A program made the translations under genes and the position numbers. A stretch of 64,000 bases of DNA from Gentiana macrophylla (Eukaryota; Streptophyta; Magnoliopsida; Gentianales; Gentianaceae). Position 1 is the first letter of the stretch, and the number at the start of each line of letters is the position of its first letter. The stretch lies in the NCBI GenBank assembly GCA_026214975.1, contig CM047805.1:7464463-7528462 (forward strand), in the 5' to 3' direction. Below, one piece after another: positions 1-10,659 of the stretch. The notes under the pieces were generated by a model that saw only the letters and a list, made by a program, of their open reading frames with translations, did not search any database and was not told the origin of the DNA.

Positions 1-589
1 CCCCCTTCAGCTTTTTATTTTTTCTTTTTTCTTGTTGTTTGCAAGAGAAATGTAAGGCATAGATTGCTTTCGGTACCTTACTCGGTACAACTTTTTTTGT
101 GCCAAAATCATTTTCCTATTACAATATGCCTCCATCAACAATTGTGGTACGAGAATTTCCCAGGTTGATCGAGATGATTCCATCAATGGAGAAATTGGGA
201 ATTTCTCACGGTTGATCGGGATGGTTCCATTTTGTGGAAATATTACATAATATTAATATTACATAATATTTAATATTATGAATATTTCTTTTTTACCTTT
301 GTATTTCGTGTAACACTTTACTTGTACACATTATTTGTAACATGACATATTAATTGTGTGATATAAACAATTAATATGCCATAAAGTAACTCTAGTTTGT
401 CTTATTATGTCCTAGCCTTTATGTCCAGCCGCATATGGACCGTCCTATCACATACTAGCCGCCCATAGCACTCATGACACTACTAGGACCTTTCTCTCCA
501 TACTTGTATCTATATATACTCTTCTTTTATGATGAATAAAGATAAGTTGAAGTTTACTCAAGTATTATTACTTTCTCAAACTCTCTTCA
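1..589 (+). mobile_element. Ty1/copia LTR, 5' LTR (left end not resolved)
   Basis: The stretch has LTR architecture: a TATA-like box at 511-519, an AATAAA signal at 535-540, and an end in ...CTTCA immediately before TGGTATCAGAG, the initiator-Met-tRNA primer site used by plant copia elements. The left boundary is not visible; the copy may begin before the window. Imperfect repeated phrases near 150-240 (AATTTCCCAGGTTGATCG and AATTTCTCACGGTTGATCG) belong to its U3. Class is inferred from primer site and layout, because no copia polyprotein is visible. Confidence 0.65.
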
Positions 590-719
590 TGGTATCAGAG
601 AGCTAAACTCCTTAATCCGCTGAATATCTCCTTAATCCGCTGAAAAATCTCATCTCATATCAAGAATGTCTTCAATATCCGAAGCTTCTTCACCCTCAGT
701 AGAGTCCTAGCAGCCTCAG
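590..719 (+). pseudogene. copia primer-binding site and start of gag
   Basis: The primer site TGGTATCAGAG starts at 590. A leader of about 65 bases contains a repeated CTCCTTAATCCGCTGA phrase. An ATG at 666 opens a serine-rich reading frame as expected for a copia gag start, but it meets TAG at 708-710 after 14 codons. The rest is lost in the N gap. Confidence 0.5.
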
Positions 720-819
720 NNNNNNNNNNNNNNNNNNNNNNNNNNNNNNNNNNNNNNNNNNNNNNNNNNNNNNNNNNNNNNNNNNNNNNNNNNNNNNNNN
801 NNNNNNNNNNNNNNNNNNN
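720..819. other. assembly gap (100 N)
   Basis: Exactly 100 Ns. This is the usual placeholder for a gap of unknown size, so the copia element on its left and the LTR tail on its right need not be adjacent in the genome. Confidence 0.99.
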
Positions 820-970
820 ACTTGCGTTGGTCGAGATGGGACTTCGTCCCACACTACTTGTGTATCGACCATCGTAGCCCAGTCTGGCATCGACATGCAG
901 ACCTTGACTCTTATCTATATCATGGAGACCAATTGGAAGACGACACGTTGAGGTGCCAAACTCAGTATCA
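820..970 (-). mobile_element. gypsy LTR fragment
   Basis: The segment resembles the right-hand end of the solo LTR at 43336-43931. Both share a GCATCGACATG phrase, then an ATATGATGACCAA/ATATCATGGAGACCAA phrase, then GACGACACGT, and both end in a short ...TCA terminus followed by unrelated DNA. It is cut on the left by the N gap. Confidence 0.45.
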
Positions 971-1801
971 TCGGTTTACATATTTTCGGTTTAGATAGAT
1001 TTGGATTCGGCCAGGTTGGTTTGATTCAGATTTTTATTCACTCCTAGGCGTAATGTCGTAAGTAAATTCATCATTTACAAATAAACTGTGCGGTGTCTTG
1101 GATATCAGTCTAATATATTTATATCGTTGTGATGTTAAAGGTCCCCAACTTTTATTGAAATGAAAGTTTGAAATATGGCATTTTGTTTTCCTTATTAATA
1201 TATGAATGGAAATTTCTGAATTTTGGCTTTATACTTTCAGGACTAATAATGCTAAATAAGTCTCTATATATATTCCACTCCACTTTGGGCTGATATGAAG
1301 GATATGTGCCAACCCTATACATTCCAATGGTATTATTCAATTGCAATAGGTAATGAAATGCTTATCCTTTTTGCATTACAATATAATATACATCAAGAAA
1401 AGGATACTTTGTACGGAAAATATATATGTTTAGAAAATACAGGATCATATATTCTTGGTTTGGATATGAGGCTTTTTTGTTATTGAAACTCTTATTAAAA
1501 ATGAATTTTTTTCCGCTCAAAAAAAATGATTTTTTTTATTGATAAATATTATAAAGTTTACACCACAAATCTTACGATACGTATACCGTTTGACTGTCAT
1601 AATTCAACAGTCGAAAAGTAAAATAATACTGTACATTGTGATGGATAGCAACCCAAAGGTAAATCAAAAAAAATATTTTGTTATACTTAAACCCTTATAT
1701 ATATATGACGATCTTTGGATGCAAATACTATTAATCAATCGCGCCAATTTATCTTTGTGACAGTAATCCTAAATCCAAAAAACCCTAAATCGTATTAATG
1801 G
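971..1801. repeat. unclassified repeat, copy 1
   Basis: This stretch recurs at 10660-11347 plus 12317-12452 in the same orientation. From 1139 to 1461 the two copies differ by about one base (T/C at 1454 against 11124). Either side of that core they differ by clear substitutions and indels. Copy 1 ends in ATTAATGGGGAG directly at the Tat LTR. Short frames of 63-64 codons occur on both strands and are conserved only because the DNA is. No recognised family. Confidence 0.85.
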
Positions 1802-1806
1802 GGAGG

Positions 1807-2533
1807 TGTTTGGGGTGTATTTTAGACAGAGTTCTCGAGTTATTTCCCGTGAGTTGCCTACGTATCCAATAACTGAATTGGAATCAAGTCTTTCATAGTT
1901 CCTCAAGGTTGTTTATATAGGGGATGATTTATCCCTTTCCTTGTCCAGCAAGGAATTACATTTATTAAAATTAGGGTCCAGAGTCCAGAATGACAAGATA
2001 AAATACAAAATGATTGAGAATGACAAAATGTAGTAACAAATGTAGTAACGCATGTACAAAAATATAGTAACACATGTAGTAACTGTATTTCTCAACCATT
2101 TTAGATTAAAACTGTCATTCACAACCTTTAACCTTTAAAATTATTATTTTCCTAAGGATATACACGCCTCAATCTCTATAATTTAGGGATAATTATGGAC
2201 ATATATGAATGCCAAGACCACAGTCTTTATGACCTAGGATTCTTTCCCTATTTATCTTTAGTTATCCATCACGTGGAATAACAGCCGGGGTTGCTCTGGC
2301 GTCTGCGCCGAGCCAAAGCAAGGCCACTTATGGTCGACTCAGGCGCCTCTTCGCCAGGCCTTGACCGATCTGCGGTGGTTTGGAGGAGGAGCTTTGCCCA
2401 TCTCCCACTTTGGGGTTAAGGACTTAACCTTAGATATACTTTTGGGGCTCATGGCCCTTATATTCAGAGGCTAGTCATTTATTACCCGACTTACAAGGAT
2501 GACACGTGGCGTAGTTCGGGTCGGCTATCAACA
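1807..2533 (-). repeat. 3' LTR of the Tat element (727 bp)
   Basis: On the plus strand it begins TGTTTGGGG and ends CTATCAACA; read on the minus strand it starts TGTTGATAG and ends CCCCAAACA, so the termini are TGTT/AACA. A minus-strand TATA box lies near 1910-1920. The internal-side border abuts a purine tract on the minus strand. The flanking 5 bases at 1802-1806 (GGAGG) should be the target duplication, but the partner is missing with the 5' end. Confidence 0.75.
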
Positions 2534-2546
2534 TAAGCCCCTCATA
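2534..2546 (-). other. polypurine tract of the Tat element
   Basis: Minus strand reads ATGAGGGGCTTA directly before the LTR start TGTTGATAG, the position and composition expected for the plus-strand primer of an LTR retrotransposon. Confidence 0.6.
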
Positions 2547-2739
2547 TCTGGTCTTGCTTTTGCTTGGTCAGATCTGTGCCAGTGCTGTTCGGCCGAACTT
2601 GTCCGAACTCGCGTTTTGAATTCACTAACTGCCAGGTGGCAACCTATTTAATAGGTCATAATTGCTTTCCCGGGAACCGAGGCGTCTTTCCCTCTTTCCC
2701 GTAACTGACGTCGTTTACGGGTCTTGGGGGTTATAACCC

Positions 2740-5055
2740 ATGTCTTTTCATTCAGACGATCCCACTTCATATTTTCGTCATCAAATTGAAGACTCCAAAT
2801 CCTCGAGACACTTTGCGTTTTCACAAGTAAGCAAATTCTTTTCTCCGATTCTGCATTTTCTCTTTTCTTATATACTTCTTCATTCTCTATTTCTCCCAGT
2901 TAATGAGGGATATAACTGCAACTAGTAGTTCAATCGAAAGGGAATTTGAATCCCAATCCGAGTCTGAGGTAGAGGTTCATCAATCTAGGGTTCAATTAGA
3001 GGTCCTTTTTCTAACCTGCTCTCTGGTCGTAGTGAAACCGGCGATTAGTTATAGATCCCAGTCTGTCACATCAATCCTTCAGGACCCTTCCAGATTCGAT
3101 TTTACTTCTTTGAATCAAAGTATTAGAAGCCCACATGACTGCTAGGTCAACCATAGGCTGTTTTGGGGTAAGATCCAAACTTAAACATGATGATATCCTC
3201 CAGATCTGTAACCAATATAACATAGATATGGACCAGTATTCTCCCTGTCTCCCCGGGGTTTCGAACTTATATGCTCATCAGCCCCCTACAGGGTATTGTA
3301 TTGTGTATAATGAGCAGTTCGTCTAAGGTCTTAGGGTCCCATTCTGTCCGGCCTTTCTGGCCGTTCTTCAACACTACCATTTGGGATCTGCCCAGATCGC
3401 CCCTAACGAAGTTAGGATGATCATCGAGTTCACGATCTGGTGTAGATGTATTGACACAGCATTCTCCGTAGACTTATTTTGGACCTTCTACCATCACAAG
3501 AAAGTTAGAAATCACAGCGGGTGGCACTACTTTCCCCGCCAAACTGACCATCGAAGGGGAGTCCCCATTCGTTCGACGGGGAAGTCCTATATCCATGAAT
3601 GGAAAAACCACTTCTTTTCATCTGACACGGAGGGCACCCCGAGCTGAACATATGGAACTACAACCAACTTGGGCGTGATGTGCCACTAGGGTGGATGCTC
3701 GGTTGTTAGAGGATATTGGTAATGTCAATGTCCTTTTAGATTTTTCAGTGGCCCAGGTGATTGATTGAGCTCGCTCGCTGGCCGATTCGGGGCGGATCCC
3801 TATCTACGGCTCACTCGAGTGAGTATGACAACTTTAGGAATTTATCCTTGCTTTTATTTGTTTTAGGCTTTTCTTCTCGTGTGTTTATTGCTTTTGCAAT
3901 CCTTACATCAGATCTTGACGTTTATTTTTTCATCTTTTCAAATGGCCGACTTTGCAGCTATTTTTTATGAAGCCTTTGAGGAGGAGGTTGTGCCTGAGCA
4001 CAATGAACAGGTCGTAAACCCAGATGCTCCTAGGACAGGTGGCGACTTGGAGCCTGCTTTGTTGAATCCTGAAGCTAACCCGGAGGGTCTTCGCACTGAG
4101 GAAGGTCCCCAACAGGATGATCTGACTGGCCCTATACAGCGTACGGAATAGAGGACAGAGAGCCTGATCGTCTTGGATGATCCCGAGCCTGGTGAGGCAG
4201 AGGGTCAACTTCTGCCGCGCGCCCCGATCTGGAAGAAGAGAGAGCAAGCTGATCATGGTGATCAGGATATTTCGATTTGGAGGGGGCTCCATTCCCATGT
4301 CGATTTCATGTCGGAGCCGCCGAGAAAGGATTTGGCTACCATGGTATGCTTGGCCTTTACTTTTGCTTCTTTTGTCATTATCTTTTACCGCATCGACCTT
4401 CTTGATGCTCTGTCAGGTTGTCAAAGCTGGGAAGGAAGTTCTGACGAGGCTTAACAGCTTCTCTTCCTAAAAGAAGTCCTTGGAGAAGCGGATCGTCGAT
4501 CTTTCGGCAAGCCGTCAAAAACATGCGGACGCTTCAACGGCCTAGGATCAGCAGATCGCTGATCTGAATAAGATCGTTCAGGCCTAGCAGGCTAAGCTGC
4601 AAGGACTAAGGGCTGCCAGCGTTGATCACGACAAGCAGAGACTGGAGCAGGATGAGGCCTTGGCACAACTCCGAGCTGAGAAGGAAGGGCTCAAAGCTGC
4701 GATGCCGGCGTAGATCGCCCAAGCTATTCATGAGTACAAGAGCTCCGATCCCTTTACTGGTGTCTTAAAGATTTTACTTGCCCCAATCTTGGGCCATGGA
4801 TACACTCTGGGTGTGGACGAATCCAAGGCACAGTGTCCTGATCTGGTCATTGGGACTCTTCCCCATGGGGGACTTCGCAAACATGGCAGCAACAGGGTCT
4901 ATAAAGCCAGACTTAGAGAGTTTTAGGCTGGTGAAGATCTGGCGGCTAAGTACTCCCGCAGACATGCTGCTCGTCAAACCAGTGCATCTTCAACTCAGCC
5001 CTTTGGTGCTTCATCCGATCAGCTTTCTCAACAAGACCCTTCTGCTGAGTCTTAA
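2740..5055 (+). pseudogene. antisense ORF of the Tat element (putative gypsy-type transposon domain, Transposase_28-like), broken
   Basis: It runs opposite to gag-pol, in the place of the antisense gene of Grande-type Tat elements. The first segment (ATG 2740) ends at a good 5' splice site, TCACAA/GTAAGC at 2826. The part at about 3330-3560 encodes a stretch of the kind LGSAQIAPNEVRMIIEFTIW followed by GWHYFPRQ, matching the Pfam putative gypsy-type transposon family (PF04195) as I remember it. From 3942 an acidic linker follows, then a likely intron (GT 4343 to CAG 4417), then a heptad-rich coiled coil (about 4480-4720). Stops are mainly TAG where CAG is expected (4149, 4543, 4585, 4711, 4924). 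Function of these proteins is unknown. Confidence 0.65.
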
Positions 5056-5278
5056 GCTTGTAGTTTTATTTTTTCTTTTGAAAATTTTGTAATAATCTCC
5101 AACTTTTTCCATTGCCTTTTGTTTTTGACAATACATGCCTTTTAGGCACTAGTTATGCTATTATATCTTTTTGGCTTTGCTTTAGCCTTTTATTTTCCAT
5201 AAATCAGGTTCCTTTGCCCCTTGAAGTACATCATTTACATGCTTTGCCTTTTGAATGATGTACTTTTGTTATGTCTCT

Positions 5279-5710
5279 GATCGTCTGTCCTACAGACTTA
5301 GAAAGTTTGATTATCAAAACTTTCTAAGTTTATAACGTATTGCAGTTATGAGCGTTTGTCAATTCAGATCGTCTGTCCTGCAAACTTATTGAGTTTGTCC
5401 ATAGCAAACTTTTCCGAGTCCGCACTGCGGCTCAGTTATATCGTCTGTCCTGTAAACTTGTTGAGTTTGTTCTTAGCAAACTTTTTTGAGTCCATCTTTG
5501 CGGCTCGATTATGTTAAATCATCCCCCGCAGACTTGTTGAGTTTGTCCTTCGCAAACTTTTCTGAGCCCGCACTGCGGCTCAGTTATGTTCGTCTGTCCT
5601 GCAGACTTGTTGAGTTTGTCCTTGGCAAACTTTTCCGAGTCCGCACTGCGGCTCAGTTATGTTCGTCTGTCCTGCAGACTTGTTGAGTTTGTCCTTAGCA
5701 AACTTTTATA
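5279..5710. repeat. tandem array, about 73-bp unit, in the Tat 3' region
   Basis: Units start near 5369, 5441, 5519, 5590 and 5663 (spacings 72, 78, 71, 73), with a more diverged unit at 5279-5368 and a partial last one. Each carries CGTCTGTCCTGCAGACTTG, then GAGTTTGTCCTTAGCAAACTT, then CCGCACTGCGGCTCAGTTAT, the last containing a small inverted repeat CCGC-ACT-GCGG. The array lies between integrase and the antisense gene. No coding capacity is apparent. Confidence 0.92.
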
Positions 5711-5839
5711 CATCGCATAAAATGAATATTGCACATGTGCGGAACAAGAATTTTTTATAATGACTGAAGTTCAATTACATCTTATTGAAATATAAAACTT
5801 AGAATATAAATAATTCATAAGTAAAGTTTGGAACCTGTC

Positions 5840-7068
5840 CTAGACATAAAATTTCCTTAGGTAGGAGGCATTCCTGCTGCGTGGTATGGTCCTGCCATTT
5901 GCATCAGCCAGCTGATATGATCTTTTTCCCTGCACCTTGACCACCTTGTAGGGGTCTTCCCAGTTCGGGTCAAGTTTTCCTTGAGGTCCTTGTCTGCTGA
6001 CCTCATTCTTTCTAAGTATTAGATCTCCTTCTTTAAAATACGAGTATTTTACGTGGGAGTTGTAGTACTGAGATATACGTTGTTTATACTTGGCCATTCT
6101 AATGAAGGCCACAATCCGAGTTTCTTTTAGGTCATCTTTCAAGTGCCTGAGCTCGGTTACTTGCTGTTCTTCAGAATAGAGCACTGCTCGTGGCGATGGT
6201 AGGCCGATCTCAGCCGGAATTACTACCTCGCATTCGTATGCTAAGCTAAACGGAGTTTCTCCTGTGGCCGAGCTTGGTGTTGTTATGTATGCCCATAAGA
6301 TATTGGGCAAGTGCTCGGTCCAATTCTCTCCTTCTTCTTCCAAGCGTTTCTTCAGCCCAGTTCTAAGATATCTGTTAGTCTATTCGACATGCCCATTAGC
6401 TTGAGGATAGCCAACAGATGTGAAGTGTTGAGTAATGTGCAGTTCGGCACACCATTCCTTGACAGTTTTGTCTTCGAACTGAGTCTCATTGTCTAAGATT
6501 AAAATCTTTGTGATTCCACACCTGTATACTATGTTCTTCCATAGAAATCTTTGTATCTGCTTCCCAGTTATGGTAGTCAGTGGTTCGGCTTCAACCCACT
6601 TGGTGAAATAGTCCACTGCTACAATTAGGAATCGGGCGTTACCGAGAGCTCGTGGAAGTGGTCCCACCAATTCTACCCCCCACTGATCGAAGGGTCATGA
6701 AGAAACAACAGGGACCATATCTTGAGATGGTTGATGTGATAGATTATCGTGCACCTCGCACGACTTGCATTTTTCCACCAAGTCTTTGGCATCTTGTTGT
6801 ATTGTAGGCCAATAATATCCGAACAACCTATATTTCTTGCTAATGTCCGAGCTCCGGGATGATTTCCACAGATTCCAAACTGTATCTCTCTGAGAAGGTA
6901 GTTCCCTTCTTCACTTGATGCGCATCTAATCCAGGGTGCAATGTACGACCTGCAATAGAGGACGTTCTCGAACAGCGAGTATCTGGTCGCTAAGAGTTTC
7001 ATCTTTCTCGCTTGAACCTTGTCTTGAGGCAAGATTTTGTCTCTTAGGTAGGACACAATGGAATCCAT
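5840..7068 (-). pseudogene. Tat integrase (broken)
   Basis: Frames at 6673-7068, 6380-6670 and 5840-6343 form one integrase. The core has VDYFTKWVEAEPL (first catalytic Asp), then LILDNETQF where DNGTQF is usual (second Asp kept, Gly to Glu), then a GYPQANGHVE motif leading to the catalytic Glu. The C-terminal part follows with TPFSLAYECEVVIPAEIGLP and ends RNASYLRKFYV before the stop at 5840. The break after HVE is a TAG where CAG or CGA is expected. The upstream zinc-binding region around 6700-6900 is frameshifted. Confidence 0.8.
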
Positions 7069-7900
7069 CCACGTACTGCTTGCATGATCGGCTGAACAAT
7101 CTTCTGATCGTCGCTCCTTTCTTTTAGGAGTTCCACCGATACTTTCCTATCTGACACAAAGTTTAACGCTATCTTTGATAGGGCATCTACTATTCTATTC
7201 TCTATTCGGGGGATCCGATCGACCTGGACCTGTTGGAATTTTTCCAATAAAGATCGAGCCACTGTTAGATATTTCTTCATGGGCTCCTCTTTAGCTTCAT
7301 ATTCCCCCAAGTATGTGATTTACAACGAGTTGTGAATCGCTGTAGACCTGCAAATTTTCTACCCCAAGCTTGCCTGCCAATTTGAGCCCTGTAATTCAGG
7401 CTTCAAACTCCGTTTCATTGCTGGTGGCTTGAAATCCAAACCGTAAAGCATAGGGAAACTCTTCTCCTTGTGGACTGACGAGCAGGAGACCTGCCCCTGC
7501 TCTTTCTCTGCTTGTTGCACCATCCACGTATAAATTCCATTTGTTCTCTTCCTGTTTTGGCTGATCGTCTTCCAGGCGAACAGTTATTCCTTCCGCTAGG
7601 AAGTCTACTAGGGCTTGTGCTTTAATGGCAGTTCGGGGATTAAAATCAATGTCGTACTCTGCCAGTTCTACGACCCACTTTGCAAATCTTTCTGAGGTTT
7701 CTTGTCGTCCTAGGATTTGTTGTAAAGGCTGATCAGTTATCACTGTGATTGGATGTGCCTGGAAGTAAGGTCTTAACTTCCTAGAGGCATGCTCCAATGC
7801 CAATTTCTCTGCGTTTGAATATCTGACCTCTGTTCCGTAGAGCGCTTTGCTCATGAAGAAAACTGATATCTGCTATCTATCTTGTTCTTTGACCGTACTG
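7044..7900 (-). pseudogene. Tat RNase H plus second (archaeal-type) RNase H
   Basis: The 7396-7854 frame begins in the RT-linked RNase H (YSNAEKLALEHASRKLRPYF, then ITDQPLQQIL), continues through a linker ending KAQALVDFLAEG, and enters a second RNase H with LYVDGATSRERAGAGLLL (the Asp of the active site) and FQATSNETEFEA (Glu). The 7044-7310 frame supplies the end of that domain, DRIPRIENRIVDALSKIA. A TAA interrupts between them. The second RNase H is the diagnostic Tat feature. Upstream joins to RT are frameshifted. Confidence 0.8.
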
Positions 7901-8099
7901 GTACTTCTGAGGCCTCTTCACATCTTGCCAAGTATACATATAAAGACTCTCCTTCCTGAGGATCTTTGACTATAAGAAGTTCGGCCAAGTATCACTTCAG
8001 TTCTTCAAAGGCCTTCTGGCTTTCCTCATCCCATTGAAAAGGACTTGCTCTTCTCAAAATTCTGAAAAAAGGTAAGGCACGTTGTACGATCTGAGAGAA

Positions 8100-8925
8100 A
8101 CCTATTCAAAGTCAAACTATCCTTCTGGTAGCCATTGTACCTCTTTGATATCTTTCGGCGGTGACATAGTCTTCAACGATCGATCTTATCTGGATTTGCT
8201 CTAATTCCGTCTTTGGATATCATGTATCCTAGGAATTTTCCCGATCTGACCCTGAATGTGCATTTTTTGGGATTAAGTTTCATTTGAGTTTGCCTTGGTA
8301 CCTCAAATACCTCTATGACATCTTGTAAATATTGATCAAGAGTCTGCTCTTGATTAGAAGGTCGATCCACGTACACCTCCATGCATCGCCCGATCGTTCG
8401 GCATAAATCGTATTACTGATCCTTTGATACGTCGCTCAGGCGTTCTTGAGCCAAAGGGCATAGTGAGCGTAGCGAGACGTCCCAAACTCTGTTATGAAGG
8501 CGATCTTCTCCGCATCTTGGGGATCCATGGCAATCGATGATGCCTTTATATGCATCTAAGAATGCAAACACTTTATACCCAATTATTGAGTTCACTAGGC
8601 GATCAATCTTGGGTAAAGCATAACAATCTTTCGGACATGCTTTGTTGAGGTCAGTAAAGTCAACGCGACATCATTCGGCTCCCCATCCGGTTTCTTGACC
8701 AACACTGGGTTCACTTACGGATATATGACCTCTTTAATGATGTTGGTCTGCAACAATTTGGTCACTTCTTGCTTAATTTCCGAGATGCGCTCAGAGGCAA
8801 AGTGCATTTTCTTTTGCGAACAGGTTTTCTGTTCGGGTCTATATTCAACTAGTGAACTGCTAGATATGGAGATAAGCCTGGCATGTCTTCTGCTTTCCAT
8901 GCAAATATATCCCTGAATTCTTTGA
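8100..8925 (-). pseudogene. Tat reverse transcriptase (heavily decayed)
   Basis: Fragments in several frames include SEIKQEVTKLLQTNIIKEVIYP, an NPVLVKKPDG phrase, a MDPQDAEKIAFITEFGT-like phrase and a C-terminal FRVRSGKFLGYMISKDGIRANPDKI, in the order expected of gypsy RT. Stops and frameshifts are dense, and the YxDD motif region is not intact. Confidence 0.7.
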
Positions 8926-9079
8926 GAAGATTTAGAGATTCATTGTGTGCGGCTGGGATCCATGCCCCCACATTTACTGTTGAGTCACCTTGATCGTCCC
9001 ATAGACGAACAACCTCTGTCTAGTCCTCAGATGAACAGTTCTCTTCGTTTTCTGGAAGCAATCCTTCAATGTTTACTTG

Positions 9080-9766
9080 CTAAACCATCATTTTTCCATT
9101 TACTGTTGCGGTATAACAGCTCCTGGTTGTTTCCACATCGCCTTTGATTTCTACCGAGCCCTCTCGTGTAGGGAACTTTATACTAACATGAGCTGGTGAG
9201 ATTACAGCTCGAAGGTCAATAAGCGCTGGTCTTCCCATGATTACATTGTACGCTGAGGGTGCTTTTACCACCACATAATTTACCATTAGGGTCCTGCCCT
9301 TAGTACCTTCCCCAAAAGTAGTTGGGAGCCTGATCATGCCCAGTGGGTGTACTGGTGGTCCGGCAAAGCCGAACAAATGAGCCGATACGGGGGTGAGTTT
9401 GGCATCTTTCAACCTCATAGCTCTGAAAACATTATAGTAGAGAACGTTCCCAGCACTGCATGTGTCCATACAAATCCTCTTTGTTAGATAGCGATTAATT
9501 ACTGCTTCTATGACCAATCCTTCGTTATTTATCACCAGGGGGAGTGAGTCCTCAGGACCATAAGTTACTTCCCCCATCAGCCTTTGTCTTTTTCCTCGAT
9601 TGAGTAAAGCGGCAGACCGCGCTGCTCTCACTCTCATTCCTGATTGTGTTGTTCGGCCCCCGAGATCGTGATTGATTGTGTTCACAAAGGCGATTATGCA
9701 ACCGACCATCAGGGTCTGGTGAGTGGTCTCTCCTTCATCGAAACTCATCTCTGTTATCTCTGTCAT
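9080..9766 (-). pseudogene. Tat retropepsin-like protease domain
   Basis: A continuous 228-codon frame. The N-terminal half precedes the protease; the active-site segment reads RICMDTCSAGNVLYY where this family normally has D-S/T-G. The flap and C-terminal part read PVHPLGMIRLPTTFGEG and APSAYNVIMGRPALIDLRAV, typical of Tat proteases. Loss of the Gly after the catalytic Asp suggests an inactive enzyme. The frame itself is open, and may have been part of a longer gag-pol. Confidence 0.75.
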
Positions 9767-9768
9767 TG

Positions 9769-10300
9769 TAATTATTCATATGTTTGAACTCACACCGACC
9801 ACGTGGTTCGGCCTGATGGACCGATCTACGACCTCATCCAGTTTTCCTTCCATCACCGCTGCATCGATATCTCTAATCAGATCCCGACATTGCTCTAAGT
9901 CATGACCATTGTCTTTGTGGTACTTGCAAAACTTGTTAGGATCCCTCTTTTCCATGGATCCTCTCATTGGTGGGGGGGGCCTTTGTTATCCCCTTTCTTT
10001 CCATAATTGCGAGGACCTACTCGCGAGATCTGTTTAGTGGGATGGAGTCTCTGTCCTACAGAGCCCCCTTCATACCCAGCCGATCTGAGATGGGTGCTGT
10101 TACTCTATCCCAAACCGACTTCCTTTTCTTGTCTGACTTATCTTGATTTGTTCTTCTTCGCATCACCTCTTTCCATCTCTTTGAGCTTATTTGCTTCTTC
10201 TCCTTGGCGGTGTTTATAGGCCATGTCTAAGCACTCTTCCATTGTTTGAGGAAGTTTCTTTGTTCAACTTGGCGTGCATTAATAGGTCCGTTAGGATGGG
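9769..10300 (-). pseudogene. Tat gag C-terminal remnant
   Basis: Includes FCKYHKDNGHDLEQCRDL, the zinc-finger-like motif with C, H, H, C spacing typical of Tat gag, followed by an acidic stretch (DIDAAVMEGKLDEVV). Further upstream, LPQTMEECLDMAYKHRQGEE-like sequence at about 10170-10250 fits the end of the gag core. Upstream of about 10300 no gag is recognisable, marking the 5' truncation. Confidence 0.65.
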
Positions 10301-10516
10301 CATCAAACTACGTGTGTGAGGTAGTTGATTGAAATATTAATAGATCATGGACTGAGATATTAGTTATTTACATTTATTGATAATTGAGGGGGACCGACGA
10401 AAAGTTGGTTCACTGTGGTGATTAATTCTCATAATGTACTAGCAAAAATTTGGTTTTACTATGGTGCACAGGTAGAGTGGTATACGAGTGGATTGATGTG
10501 GTACAATGTGTGTGTA

Positions 10517-10573
<57 letters not shown>

Positions 10574-10659
10574 CCGGTTCGGTTTTATTCGGTTTTATCT
10601 TAGAAAAGCCTAAAATCAAATTGTTTTCACGGATTTGTTTTTATAATAAAACCAACCAT
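10301..10659. other. AT-rich spacer with (TG)n(TA)n microsatellite
   Basis: No gene is visible. A GT-rich stretch passes into (TA)n at about 10508-10566. Short frames here, such as runs of YIYIYI, are products of the microsatellite. Confidence 0.8.

Larger units (their letters stand above)
1807..10300 (-). mobile_element. Tat-lineage Ty3/gypsy retrotransposon, 5'-truncated
   Basis: Reading right to left the order is gag C-terminus, protease, RT, RNase H, a second RNase H, integrase, a tandem-repeat 3' region overlapping the end of an antisense gene, polypurine tract and 3' LTR. Two RNase H domains plus a plus-strand antisense ORF between integrase and 3' LTR are marks of the Tat (Retand/Grande/Ogre) lineage. 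The right end is lost: no 5' LTR or primer site is visible, and gag similarity fades near 10300. All reading frames carry stops and frameshifts, so it is a dead copy. Confidence 0.85.

Noticed and set aside
1152..1486. 63-64 codon frames on both strands, repeated at 10822-11156
   Set aside because: Conserved because the whole DNA is duplicated; antiparallel frames overlap and neither resembles a known protein.
5279..5710. CRISPR-like array
   Set aside because: Repeats are contiguous 71-78 bp monomers without unique spacers, in a plant retrotransposon.
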